Assembly (NCBI GenBank): GCA_964230605.1
Contig: CAXRIN010000112.1
Location: forward strand, 1-19,133
Length of the DNA: 19,133 nucleotides
Direction of reading: 5' to 3'
Source of the DNA: GCA-002722245 sp964230605
GTDB lineage: Bacteria > Bacteroidota > Bacteroidia > Flavobacteriales_C > GCA-002722245
Positions 6,676 to 14,760 of this stretch are shown here, in pieces. Both the position numbers and the translations under genes were made by a program. The first letter of the stretch is position 1, and each line of letters starts with the position of its first letter. The notes below the pieces were generated by a model. That model was given only the letters and a program-made list of their open reading frames with translations, had not been told where the DNA came from and searched no databases.

Positions 6676-7491
6676 ATGCAAAAGTCTACAGAACAAAGCT
6701 CAAATTACGACAATCTTCAAGACATGTCGGTTCTAGAATTAATTCAAAATATTAATCAAGAAGATAAAAGTGTTCCCGAAACAATTTCAGAAATCCTACC
6801 AGATATACAAAGATTAATTCAACAAATTGTTTCCAACATGCAAAAAGGCGGAAGACTTTTTTACATGGGTGCAGGAACAAGTGGCAGACTTGGAATTGTA
6901 GATGCTAGTGAATGTCCTCCTACTTTTGGAGTTGATCACGGACGAGTTGTTGGCATTATCGCAGGAGGAGATGCAGCAATTAGAAAAGCTGTTGAAAATG
7001 CAGAGGACAGCACTACTCAAGGGTGGAAGGACTTAGAAGAATTTAATATCAATTCAAACGATACCGTTGTTGGAATAGCTGCCAGCGGAACTACTCCATA
7101 CGTTATTTCAGCATTAGAAAAATGTAATGAAAACGGAATAATAACAGGATGCATCACATGTAATGCGGGAAGCCCATTGGCTAAAACTGCTCAATTCCCA
7201 ATCGTTGCTGTTGTTGGACCTGAATTTGTAACTGGAAGCACAAGAATGAAAGCAGGAACTGCACAAAAACTTATTCTTAATATGATTTCCACAGCAACAA
7301 TGATTCAATTAGGTCATGTTAAGGGTAACAAAATGGTAGATATGCAATTAAGTAATGACAAACTTGTTGATCGCGGAACAAAAATGGTAATGGAAGAAAC
7401 CGGGCTCGATTATGATTCCGCCAACAAAATGTTACTTGAATTTGGAAGTGTAAGAAAAGCCGTTGAAAAACATAACTCTTCATTCAATTGA
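6676..7491 (+). CDS. murQ: N-acetylmuramic acid 6-phosphate etherase
   Basis: MurQ cleaves the D-lactyl ether of MurNAc-6-phosphate to give GlcNAc-6-phosphate in the cytoplasm, a step of peptidoglycan recycling. The 271-aa product has a SIS (sugar isomerase) domain with GAGTSGRLG at 65-73 and the family hallmark VDASECPPTFG at 75-85. Glu79 and Glu110 have the same spacing as the catalytic pair Glu83/Glu114 reported for the E. coli enzyme. It is slightly shorter than E. coli MurQ (about 298 aa) but complete, ending in the C-terminal helical region LLEFGSVRKAVEKH. Its stop codon overlaps the start of the next gene by 4 bases. The preceding step, anmK, is encoded at 13109-14140. Confidence 0.95.
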   Translation: MQKSTEQSSNYDNLQDMSVLELIQNINQEDKSVPETISEILPDIQRLIQQIVSNMQKGGRLFYMGAGTSGRLGIVDASECPPTFGVDHGRVVGIIAGGDAAIRKAVENAEDSTTQGWKDLEEFNINSNDTVVGIAASGTTPYVISALEKCNENGIITGCITCNAGSPLAKTAQFPIVAVVGPEFVTGSTRMKAGTAQKLILNMISTATMIQLGHVKGNKMVDMQLSNDKLVDRGTKMVMEETGLDYDSANKMLLEFGSVRKAVEKHNSSFN

Positions 7492-8009
7492 AAACGTTAA
7501 GACAACTTCTTGAAGAAGAACATTCTAAAAAACAAAAAGACCTCATAACAAAGGAAATTCTTTCTGGTAATTTTTCAATTAAACAAATAGTTGAAATCGT
7601 AAAAAGCAATGATGGAATTTATGCTCAAAGAGGAGCCTATGTACTGACCGGTTTACACGACGAAAACCCAAATCATTTAATACCTTTTATTGAAGATTTA
7701 TGGCAAGCCATTCAACCTAAAAGTCATCAAGCTATCCCAAGGGCAATTTATCGTCTTTTTTCCGACATCGATTTACCTGAAGAAATTGAAGGCGAAATAT
7801 TTGAGGTTGGGTCAAAAACTTTTATGAGTAAAAAAACGTCAGTTGCTATCAAGGCACACATTATGAAAATCCTTACAAATATTGCATTGAAATATCCTGA
7901 ATTGAAAGACGAGGTTATTTTTATGATTAAAGAACAATTGCCTGGAAGTTCAGCAGGATATCGTTCTACAGCGAAAAGAGAATTAAATCGATTAGGAGTC
8001 AAAATTTAA
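7488..8009 (+). CDS. Helical-repeat (HEAT-like) protein of unknown function (173 aa)
   Basis: The frame begins at TTG 7488, which overlaps the murQ stop as TTGA; this implies translational coupling, and no ATG lies near the N-terminus. The protein reads as consecutive amphipathic helices (FSIKQIVEIVKSN, YAQRGAYVLTGLHDENP, LIPFIEDLWQAI, KTSVAIKAHIMKILTNIAL, YPELKDEVIFMIKEQL), a pattern typical of HEAT/ARM solenoids. There is no signal peptide and no catalytic motif. Proteins of this sort in Bacteroidota are sometimes labelled adenylosuccinate lyase, but none of that enzyme's signature residues are here. It is convergent with the helicase gene, with 1 base between the stop codons and no terminator visible. 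A role as a protein-binding partner is inference. Confidence 0.75.
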   Translation: MKTLRQLLEEEHSKKQKDLITKEILSGNFSIKQIVEIVKSNDGIYAQRGAYVLTGLHDENPNHLIPFIEDLWQAIQPKSHQAIPRAIYRLFSDIDLPEEIEGEIFEVGSKTFMSKKTSVAIKAHIMKILTNIALKYPELKDEVIFMIKEQLPGSSAGYRSTAKRELNRLGVKI

Positions 8010-8010
8010 A

Positions 8011-9372
8011 CTACCTGCGCTTCTTACGGTTTCCATCGCCTTTCTTCTTTCCTTTCCCCTTTTTAGCCTCTTCTTGTATAAATTTATAAGCCTGAATTGT
8101 CTTTCTACTAGCTTTATTAGGATGATTAGCTTTAGCCTTCTTTTTTTCGTGAAAAGCACCTTGATAATTAGGATCTTCTTTACGTTTTTGACGATCTTTT
8201 TCTCGCGCAAAAGCTTGTCGCTCCTCATAGGAGGTCTCAATTATCTCTACCTCATCTGGGATTGCTAAAACTGGAATTTTCTGACTAATTAATGCTTGAA
8301 TTTTTTTAATATGGTACGATTCAACCTCTGTAGCAAAAGTAATAGCCACACCTTCCTTCTCTGCCCTTCCAGTTCTACCAACTCTATGCACATAATCAGT
8401 ATACATAACAGGAGCATCGAAGTTAATGACGTGTGTTACTTCAGAAACATCAATTCCTCTTGCAGCAACATCAGTAGCAACAACTCCCCTTATCTTTCCT
8501 TCACTAAATTCTTCGTAAGCATTCAATCGAGTATTTTGACCTTTATTAGCATGAATCGCTTTCCAATCACCAACATCCATTCTGTTTAAATATCGATGAA
8601 TATTTTCCGCCGTTTCTCTAGTTCTTGCAAAAACTAACACTCTATCAAAACCTTCTTCATTTTGAAGTAAATGAACGAGCAAATTTAATTTAGTTCTAGA
8701 ATTAGGTACATGATATAAATATTGATCAACTAAATCCACAACAACCTTTTCAGGCTCAATTTCAATCTTCGTTGGAAAAGCCAAAAACTCCTCTGTCAAC
8801 TCTTCTACTTTCGGATGAAAGGTAGCCGAAAACAACAAGTTTTGACGTTTATTAGGAACAACTTCTAAAATCTGATTTAATTGAGGTAAAAACCCCATGT
8901 CCATCATCTTATCTGCCTCATCCAACACCATTGTATTAACTTTCTTCAAAAGGATTTCCCCTTTCAAATAAATATCCATGAATCTCCCAGGAGTTGCTAC
9001 AATTAAATCCACTCCCTCACGAACTTGACGAATTTGAGACTGCATTCCCGTCCCACCAATCAACTTACAGCATCTAATATCAGTATGTTGTGCTAATGCA
9101 ACTGCATTATCATAAACCTGAACAGCCAACTCTCTGGTTGGCACAAAAATTAAAGCTCGAGGGCTTTCGCCTTGCGCATAATTTAATTTTCTGAGTATTG
9201 GTAAAACGAAAGCTGCTGTTTTTCCAGTTCCAGTTGGAGCAATACCAAGCACATCTTGACCAACTAAAATTTTAGGAATCACTTGCTCTTGAATTGGCGT
9301 AGGCTTTTCGTACCCCAAGTCATTTACTGCCTGAAGTAACTGTTTTCCTAATTTTAGTTCATCAAAATTCAT
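8011..9372 (-). CDS. DEAD-box ATP-dependent RNA helicase (RhlE-like)
   Basis: This enzyme unwinds RNA duplexes using ATP and probably acts in ribosome assembly or RNA turnover. The 453-aa product has the full motif set: Q-motif region PTPIQ at 24-28, motif I APTGTGKT at 45-52, PTRELA at 79-84, TPGR at 127-130, DEAD at 151-154 and SAT at 182-184. The second RecA domain carries ATDVAARGID and HRVGRTGR. About 75 residues follow the core, ending in a very basic tail (EEAKKGKGKKKGDGNRKKRR) likely to bind RNA. It follows the FMN reductase gene with a single base between stop and ATG, so the two form an operon. RhlE is the closest subtype by general layout, but subtype assignment needs phylogeny. 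Confidence 0.95.
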   Translation of the reverse strand: MNFDELKLGKQLLQAVNDLGYEKPTPIQEQVIPKILVGQDVLGIAPTGTGKTAAFVLPILRKLNYAQGESPRALIFVPTRELAVQVYDNAVALAQHTDIRCCKLIGGTGMQSQIRQVREGVDLIVATPGRFMDIYLKGEILLKKVNTMVLDEADKMMDMGFLPQLNQILEVVPNKRQNLLFSATFHPKVEELTEEFLAFPTKIEIEPEKVVVDLVDQYLYHVPNSRTKLNLLVHLLQNEEGFDRVLVFARTRETAENIHRYLNRMDVGDWKAIHANKGQNTRLNAYEEFSEGKIRGVVATDVAARGIDVSEVTHVINFDAPVMYTDYVHRVGRTGRAEKEGVAITFATEVESYHIKKIQALISQKIPVLAIPDEVEIIETSYEERQAFAREKDRQKRKEDPNYQGAFHEKKKAKANHPNKASRKTIQAYKFIQEEAKKGKGKKKGDGNRKKRR

Positions 9373-9373
9373 A

Positions 9374-9895
9374 CTACTTCTCTAAAAGTAAATCTAATTG
9401 AAGGTTAATCATATCATTCATTCCAGGATCTTTTACGTTCCCTTCAGCATCTAACAAATTGTAAATTTGAGACATTGGTGGTTTAACCGGAACAACATTA
9501 ATTTTCAAATAATGTAAAACATTCGTTAAATCATCCATACCACGAGAATTCCCTTGTCTACCTGAAGCCACACCAACTAAAGCAGCCCATTTATTAGGAA
9601 CTTTTTTAGGCATCCAACCTTCGATAAAAGCCTTCATTATTCCAGGAAAACTTCCGTTATATTCAGGCGTTGCGATCACAATTTTATCAACCGAATAAAC
9701 AAATTGCTCCACTATTGATTCAAAACCTTCGTTTTTTTCTCCATATAGCGCGCTAAAAAGAAAGTCCTTTGGTAAGTCAGCTAAATTCAGCACTTGACAT
9801 ACCTCTCCTCTATCTTCAATTAACTTCTGGTAGTACTTAGCTACCCTTAAAGTTTCACTGTTTTTTCTATTAGTTCCGGCAATAATTGAAATCAT
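9374..9895 (-). CDS. NADPH-dependent FMN reductase family flavoprotein
   Basis: The 173-aa product is a compact flavodoxin-like enzyme of the NAD(P)H:FMN/quinone reductase family. It begins with MISIIAGTNRKNSETLRVA, where GTNRKNSET is the FMN phosphate-binding loop. The family motif TPEYNGSFPG follows at about residues 75-84, then a GVASGRQGN loop. Length and motifs are complete. It could reduce quinones, flavins, azo compounds or metals, and the sequence does not decide which. It is the first gene of an operon with the DEAD-box helicase, 1 base apart. The functional link between them is unclear. Confidence 0.9.
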   Translation of the reverse strand: MISIIAGTNRKNSETLRVAKYYQKLIEDRGEVCQVLNLADLPKDFLFSALYGEKNEGFESIVEQFVYSVDKIVIATPEYNGSFPGIMKAFIEGWMPKKVPNKWAALVGVASGRQGNSRGMDDLTNVLHYLKINVVPVKPPMSQIYNLLDAEGNVKDPGMNDMINLQLDLLLEK

Positions 9896-9915
9896 ATTCA
9901 GTTATTAACAATTCA

Positions 9916-9944
9916 CAAAATTTTGTTTAAAATTCGGCCCACAA
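9916..9944 (-). promoter_or_regulatory. Candidate promoter for the FMN reductase/helicase operon
   Basis: Read on the minus strand, TTG (9944-9942), an 18-base spacer and AAATTTTG (9923-9916) match the Bacteroidota consensus with one mismatch in the -7 element. The expected transcript start is near 9909, about 14 bases before the ATG at 9895. The -7 box is half of a perfect 10-base palindrome, CAAAATTTTG (9916-9925). Confidence 0.45.
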
Positions 9945-9961
9945 CCAACGGCTGAAACCCT

Positions 9962-9969
9962 TATTTTTG
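9962..9969 (+). promoter_or_regulatory. Candidate -7 element for the UPF0173-parAB operon
   Basis: TATTTTTG matches TAnnTTTG in the 146-base divergent gap, about 73 bases before the ATG at 10042. No clear TTG lies at -33, so the call is weak. I see no other good candidate nearer to the gene. Confidence 0.3.
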
Positions 9970-10041
9970 CTGTACCTTAAACTGAGCCAGAAAGCCTTAT
10001 TTTAAAGGAACATTCAACAAATTTAAGCATTTAAATTAACG

Positions 10042-10725
10042 ATGGAGATTACGTATTACGGACATTCGTGTTTTTTAGTGAATTTGAAAGGAGTTAAAAT
10101 CCTTTTTGATCCGTTTATTACGCCAAATCCAATCGCCAGTCATGTTGATGTAGAAGCTATCGAAACTGATTTTATTTTAATCTCTCATGGCCATGAAGAT
10201 CACGTAGCTGATGTTGAGTCAATTGCCAAAAAAACTGGAGCTAAGATTATTTCAAATTTTGAAATTGTTTCTTGGTTTGGCTCTAAAGGGTTAGAAAACA
10301 GCCACCCTTTAAATCACGGTGGAAAAGTTGAACTTTCAAATGGAGTTCATGCAAAATATGTTAACGCGGTGCATAGTTCGGTTTTACCAGATGGCACATA
10401 CGGAGGAAATCCTGGAGGGTGGGTTATCGAATCAGCCGAACAATCTTTTTACTACTCAGGAGATACTGCTTTAACCTACGACATGAAGTTACTTGGTGAA
10501 TTTCACAAATTAGATTTTGCAATTTTGTGCATCGGTGACAACTTCACAATGGGGATCGAAGACTCGGCAATTGCTGCTGATTTTGTTAACGTAAAAGAGA
10601 TAATCGGAATGCATTACGATTCATTTGGCTATATCAAAATAGACCATGAATCAGCTAAAAAACATTATAAAAATAAAGGGTTGAATTTAACTCTTTTAAA
10701 TATTAACGAGACAATCACTAAATAA
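10042..10725 (+). CDS. UPF0173 family metal-dependent hydrolase (metallo-beta-lactamase fold)
   Basis: The 227-aa product matches the UPF0173 family of cytoplasmic beta-lactamase-fold hydrolases, whose substrate is not established. Metal ligands visible are the HGHEDH motif at 49-54, H111, D141 in the SGDTAL motif and H191 in GMHYDSFG, enough for a two-metal site. The N-terminus MEITYYGHSCFLV is typical of the family and fixes the start. It has no signal peptide. The stop codon is 1 base from the parA ATG, so it heads the segregation operon. The link with parAB may reflect only shared expression. Confidence 0.92.
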   Translation: MEITYYGHSCFLVNLKGVKILFDPFITPNPIASHVDVEAIETDFILISHGHEDHVADVESIAKKTGAKIISNFEIVSWFGSKGLENSHPLNHGGKVELSNGVHAKYVNAVHSSVLPDGTYGGNPGGWVIESAEQSFYYSGDTALTYDMKLLGEFHKLDFAILCIGDNFTMGIEDSAIAADFVNVKEIIGMHYDSFGYIKIDHESAKKHYKNKGLNLTLLNINETITK

Positions 10726-10726
10726 G

Positions 10727-11581
10727 ATGGGAAAAGTAATAGCTATAGCCAACCAAAAAGGAGGAGTTGGAAAAACAACAACCTCAATGAACTTAGCGGC
10801 GGCTTTGGGAGTTTTAGAAAAAAAAGTTTTAGTGATTGATGCCGATCCTCAAGCAAATGCTACTTCAGGATTAGGTTTTGACCCTCGTAACATTACCAAT
10901 GGAATTTATGAGTGTTTAATTAATGAAGTTGAACCAAAGGATATCATCCTTACTTCTTCATCTCCAAACCTCGATTTAATTCCAGCTCACATTGATTTAG
11001 TTGGTGCAGAAGTTGAAATGATCAATTTGCCTAATCGCGAAAAAATGATGAGAATGGCAATTGATAAAATCAAGGACAATTATGATTATATCATTATCGA
11101 TTGCTCTCCATCTTTAGGTTTGATTACTATAAATTCATTAACAGCAGCAGACTCTGTTATTATTCCTGTTCAATGTGAATACTTCGCACTTGAAGGTTTA
11201 GGAAAACTTCTAAATACAATTAAAATAGTTCAAACCAGACTAAATAATGACTTGGCTATAGAAGGTATTTTGCTAACGATGTATGATACTCGTTTAAGAC
11301 TTTCTAATCAAGTTGTTGAAGAAGTTAAAACTCATTTCCAAGATTTAGTTTTTGACACTATTATTCAGAGAAATACCAAATTAGGTGAAGCTCCTTCGCA
11401 TGGTGAATCCATTATTATGCATGACGCCAACTCAAGAGGTGCTACTAATTACTTAAATCTAGCTAGAGAAGTTCTTCAAAAAAATAACGCAACAAACATG
11501 AACCAAGAGGACAAAATTGTTGATTTTGATGAATACAATGGATTAAGCGAAGAAGAAAAGATAAACGTTAATAATGGCTAA
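10727..11581 (+). CDS. parA: Chromosome-partitioning ATPase ParA (Soj-like)
   Basis: ParA is a nucleoid-bound ATPase that works with ParB to move chromosome origins apart. The 284-aa product has the deviant Walker A KGGVGKTT at 11-18, switch I VIDADPQANAT at about 36-46, and the Walker B strand YIIIDCSPSLGL. This is a chromosomal-type Soj without an N-terminal helix-turn-helix. The C-terminus carries about 30 extra residues, mostly acidic (NMNQEDKIVDFDEYNGLSEE), beyond the usual end near residue 253. It overlaps parB by 8 bases, which indicates translational coupling. Chromosomal rather than plasmid origin is inferred from the housekeeping genes around it. Confidence 0.96.
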   Translation: MGKVIAIANQKGGVGKTTTSMNLAAALGVLEKKVLVIDADPQANATSGLGFDPRNITNGIYECLINEVEPKDIILTSSSPNLDLIPAHIDLVGAEVEMINLPNREKMMRMAIDKIKDNYDYIIIDCSPSLGLITINSLTAADSVIIPVQCEYFALEGLGKLLNTIKIVQTRLNNDLAIEGILLTMYDTRLRLSNQVVEEVKTHFQDLVFDTIIQRNTKLGEAPSHGESIIMHDANSRGATNYLNLAREVLQKNNATNMNQEDKIVDFDEYNGLSEEEKINVNNG

Positions 11582-12485
11582 GAAACAGGCTTTAGGTAAA
11601 GGTTTAGGCGCGTTATTATCAGATACTAAAACTGATGTAACTTCAAGCTTCAGCATTGATGATTCAAACTCTCAAGCTGTTGGGAATATTGCCAACTTAA
11701 AAATTTCTCAAATTGAAGTTAACCCTTTTAACCCTCGAACTGAGTTTGATAAAGAAGGTTTAGCAGAATTAGCTTCTTCCATAAAAGAACTTGGACTAGT
11801 CCAACCTTTAACTGTAAGAAAATTAGGAAATGACAAATTTCAAATCATTTCCGGTGAAAGACGTTTCCGTGCCTCACAAGCTGCTGGATTAACTGAAGTT
11901 CCTGCATATATTAGAATTGCAAATGATCAAGCCATGTTAGAAATGGCATTGGTTGAAAACATCCAACGTAGAGACTTAAATCCGATGGAAATTGCATTTT
12001 CATATAAAAGGCTAGTTGATGAATGTGGTTTAACACAAGAGGAATTAGCTGATAGAGTTGGAAAAAAACGTTCATCTACCGCTAACTATTTACGCCTTTT
12101 AAATCTCCCTGCTGAAATTCAAAATGCATTGAAAGAAAAGACCATTTCTTTTGGTCATGCGAGAACCTTAATTGCTTTAGATGATGAGGAAGTTCAATCA
12201 TACATTTTTGATATGATTGTAAAAGAAAACTTGTCTGTTAGAAAAGTCGAGGAGTTGGTTAAAGAAACCAAAGAGGCTCAGAAAAATGGTGGAACAGAGA
12301 AAAAAGCAAAAGCAAAAAAGACTTCTGCTCTATCATTTACTCAACAAAAATTCTCAGATGATTTAACTTCTTTGTTAAAATCGAAAGTTAAATTAAAACT
12401 AGGAAATAATGGAAGTGGCAACCTCGTTATCCCATTCAAGTCTGAAGAAGACCTAGAAAGAATAATGAAAATCTTAGATGCGTAA
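11574..12485 (+). CDS. parB: Chromosome-partitioning protein ParB (Spo0J-like)
   Basis: ParB is a CTP-dependent DNA clamp that loads at parS sites and stimulates ParA. The 303-aa product begins MAKKQALGKGLGALLSD, the usual short ParA-stimulating N-terminal peptide. The CTPase core follows, with NPFNPR at 50-55, GERRFRA at 94-100 and ENIQR at 128-132. A helix-turn-helix lies at about 154-178 (LTQEELADRVGKKRSSTANY). A lysine-rich linker leads to a C-terminal dimerisation domain. The length is normal. By eye I found no canonical parS palindrome (TGTTNCACGTGNAACA type) in this window. The gene overlaps parA by 8 bases and the DUF5683 gene by 8 bases. Confidence 0.97.
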   Translation: MAKKQALGKGLGALLSDTKTDVTSSFSIDDSNSQAVGNIANLKISQIEVNPFNPRTEFDKEGLAELASSIKELGLVQPLTVRKLGNDKFQIISGERRFRASQAAGLTEVPAYIRIANDQAMLEMALVENIQRRDLNPMEIAFSYKRLVDECGLTQEELADRVGKKRSSTANYLRLLNLPAEIQNALKEKTISFGHARTLIALDDEEVQSYIFDMIVKENLSVRKVEELVKETKEAQKNGGTEKKAKAKKTSALSFTQQKFSDDLTSLLKSKVKLKLGNNGSGNLVIPFKSEEDLERIMKILDA

Positions 12486-13107
12486 CTCTCTTTTAATCCT
12501 TATTACAAGCTTATGTTATTTTGGTTTTAGCCAAAATAAATCTGCTATCGATTCTACTCAACAAAAAGTAAAATCGGTTGTTGTTAAGGAGGATACATTA
12601 AAAAAAGAAAGAAAACCTAGAAGTCCAATGAAAGCCTCCATCCTTGCCGCAGTTGCGCCGGGAGCGGGTCAAATTTACAACCGAAGATACTGGAAAGCTC
12701 CAATTGTTTGGGGAGGAGCTTATGGTTTGTATTTGATGTATGATTTTTACAATCGAAAACACAATTTTTACCATCAAATCTTAATCTACAAAGACCGTGG
12801 AGGGAATGACGATTACATAATACCATACGTAGAACAATACGGAGCTGAATTCACAGGCGAATCACCAGCTTATGTTGCCAGTTTACCACAATCAACTATT
12901 CAATTACGAAATGACGGTGCAAGACAAACAAAGCAGCAGGTAATCATAGGTTTCTCGGCACTTTACTTACTACAAATTGTTGATGCAACTGTTGATGCTC
13001 ACTTCTCTAGCTTTGATATTTCAGAAGATTTAACCTTAAATATTTCTCCTGCAACTTTTCAAACTGCACCTTGGGCACAAGGAGTTAAATTAAACTTTAG
13101 ATTTTAA
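12478..13107 (+). CDS. DUF5683 membrane protein
   Basis: The 209-aa product has an N-terminal signal peptide (MRNSLLILITSLCYFGFSQ), a charged linker, and then the DUF5683 core. The core starts with SPMKASILAAVAPGAGQIYN, whose PGAGQIYNRRYW motif recalls the TM2-domain turn. Hydrophobic stretches at about 52-62, 74-90 and 154-168 (QVIIGFSALYLLQIV) are likely membrane-embedded. The C-terminus (LNISPATFQTAPWAQGVKLN) reads as beta strands. The function is unknown. In many Bacteroidota a DUF5683 gene follows parB, often with dapB and lepB next; here the cluster stops, and anmK comes in from the other strand 1 base beyond the stop codon. It overlaps parB by 8 bases. Confidence 0.85.
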   Translation: MRNSLLILITSLCYFGFSQNKSAIDSTQQKVKSVVVKEDTLKKERKPRSPMKASILAAVAPGAGQIYNRRYWKAPIVWGGAYGLYLMYDFYNRKHNFYHQILIYKDRGGNDDYIIPYVEQYGAEFTGESPAYVASLPQSTIQLRNDGARQTKQQVIIGFSALYLLQIVDATVDAHFSSFDISEDLTLNISPATFQTAPWAQGVKLNFRF

Positions 13108-13108
13108 C

Positions 13109-14140
13109 TCAAGGATTTACTACAATCCCAGAGCATGAATCGCTAGTAGCTCCAGTAACGGAACTCAAAACATTTACCTGATTTTGAACTCTGAGGTATC
13201 CTAAAAGCGCAAAAATTATCGCTTCTTTAAAATCAACAACATCGTCATCAGGAATAATAATTTCTGATTTAGAATAAAAGCGAATTCTATTCATTAAGAA
13301 TGTATTTTTAACCCCACCACCTGTAAAAAGAGCTGAAGAGCTTTCTCGATTTAAAGCGCCACCTATTACCTGTCCAATATGCTCGTAATAAGTCCTTAGT
13401 TTATCTTCAATCGAAATTTCATATTTATCAATTAAAGGAAAAAAGCTTTCTTCTAATTGCTCAATTCCTAAACTTCTTCCCGCTGAATAATAATCCCATT
13501 GTAATAAATCATTGAGTAAAGCCTCATTCAACACACCTTTTGATCCAATTACTCCATTTTCATCAAAATCTTTCCCGAGTATGTTTGAATAATGATTAGA
13601 GACAATGTTACAAGGTGAAATATCCTTCGCTTTTCGAACACCATTTGCAGTATAACTGTAATTAGAAATCCCTCCTAAATTCACACAATAATCGTAATCG
13701 TTAAATAAAAATTCATCTCCTGCAGGAACCAAAGGGGCCCCTTCACCTCCTTTACTCACATCCATCGCTCTAAAATCTCCTACTGTCTGAATTCCAGTTT
13801 TAACCGCAATATCAATTGGATTACCTATTTGAAGCGTAAAACCTTTTTGAGGTTGATGAAAAATTGTATGGCCATGAGAGGATATTAAATCGGGTTTGGG
13901 TTTACCAGTAATAAACTTATTTACTAAACGCCCTGTGTACTTTCCATATTTAACGTTTAATTCTGTCAACTCAAGGCCTGAGAAAGATCTTGCATTTCTT
14001 AAGGCATCTTCCCACTCTTTTGGATATTTTATAGTTTCTGAGGAGATTAATTTGAAAGATCGTCCTTCTTCAAAAAACTCTACTAAAGCTAGATCTAAAC
14101 CATCTAAACTAGTCCCAGACATTAATCCTAATACGATCAT
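13109..14140 (-). CDS. anmK: Anhydro-N-acetylmuramic acid kinase
   Basis: AnmK hydrolyses the 1,6-anhydro bond of anhydro-MurNAc and phosphorylates it to MurNAc-6-phosphate, the substrate of MurQ. The 343-aa product (E. coli about 369) starts MIVLGLMSGTSLDGLDLALV, the ATP-binding phosphate-1 motif of the ASKHA fold. SSHGHTIFHQP at 88-97, QIGNP at 104-108, VGDFRAMDVSKGGEGAPLVP at 120-139 and VNLGGISN at 153-160 follow. The C-terminal lobe has the ATP-site motif LFTGGGVKNTFLMNRI. It appears complete. It is the last gene of a minus-strand operon behind the HAD phosphatase (39-base gap). Confidence 0.95.
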   Translation of the reverse strand: MIVLGLMSGTSLDGLDLALVEFFEEGRSFKLISSETIKYPKEWEDALRNARSFSGLELTELNVKYGKYTGRLVNKFITGKPKPDLISSHGHTIFHQPQKGFTLQIGNPIDIAVKTGIQTVGDFRAMDVSKGGEGAPLVPAGDEFLFNDYDYCVNLGGISNYSYTANGVRKAKDISPCNIVSNHYSNILGKDFDENGVIGSKGVLNEALLNDLLQWDYYSAGRSLGIEQLEESFFPLIDKYEISIEDKLRTYYEHIGQVIGGALNRESSSALFTGGGVKNTFLMNRIRFYSKSEIIIPDDDVVDFKEAIIFALLGYLRVQNQVNVLSSVTGATSDSCSGIVVNP

Positions 14141-14179
14141 AGGACAATTATAAAGAAGAAAATTGTAATAGGGAATTAT

Positions 14180-14758
14180 CTAAAAGTAATTCCTAACATC
14201 CACCCACATCATACCAGCTGCTTTAGCCGCCTCAATCCCTGGATCCCCGTCTTCAAAAACAACACAATCCTCTGGAGCGACTCCCATTTCCTTTGCTGCC
14301 TTAAGGAATGTTTCTGGATGAGGTTTATGCTTTTTAACATCATCACAAGTAACTATTGAATCAAAAAAATTATCAAAGCCAATAACTTTTAATGTCAAAT
14401 CTACCGAATGCTTTTGTCCTCCGCTACCAATTGCCATTGAAACTTTTCCTTTATGATTCAAAGCAACATCAGCAACTATTGACAGCGGTTTAACGGATGG
14501 AATAAGCTCCAAAAACTTTTGTTCCTTAGCTTGTCCAAGCTCATTCCCATCAATATTCTTGCCCAACATTTTCACTAGATTCCTGAAAACTTCTAAAGTC
14601 GGCTTACCTGCTTCTTGATAAAAATAATCTTCAGGAAAATCAAAACCTCTCTCGTTACATACTATCTGACAAGCTTTATAATGCACAGGCATTGTATCAG
14701 CCAATGTTCCATCAAGATCAAAAACTAAGGCTTTGTAGTTGTTTGGTAATTGAATCAT
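14180..14758 (-). CDS. HAD-superfamily sugar phosphatase (YqaB/beta-phosphoglucomutase-like)
   Basis: The 192-aa product is a cytoplasmic HAD hydrolase with a small helical cap between motifs I and II. Motif I is DLDGT at 14-18 (nucleophile D14, acid/base D16), followed by LADTMPVHY. Motif II is the serine in AIGSGGQKHS, motif III the lysine in KKHKPHPETF, and motif IV the acids in VFEDGDPGIEAAKAAGM. That last motif resembles the YqaB fructose-1-phosphate phosphatase group more than true phosphoglucomutases. The substrate is unknown; a sugar phosphate is likely. It lies 2 bases after the LPP20-like lipoprotein gene and 39 bases before anmK, so it could act on recycled cell-wall sugars, but this is inference. 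Confidence 0.88.
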   Translation of the reverse strand: MIQLPNNYKALVFDLDGTLADTMPVHYKACQIVCNERGFDFPEDYFYQEAGKPTLEVFRNLVKMLGKNIDGNELGQAKEQKFLELIPSVKPLSIVADVALNHKGKVSMAIGSGGQKHSVDLTLKVIGFDNFFDSIVTCDDVKKHKPHPETFLKAAKEMGVAPEDCVVFEDGDPGIEAAKAAGMMWVDVRNYF

Positions 14759-14760
14759 TA

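Noticed and set aside
10042..13107. A parS site near parAB
   Set aside because: No TGTTNCACGTGNAACA-type palindrome could be seen by eye in or around the operon, or elsewhere in the window; a motif scan would settle it.
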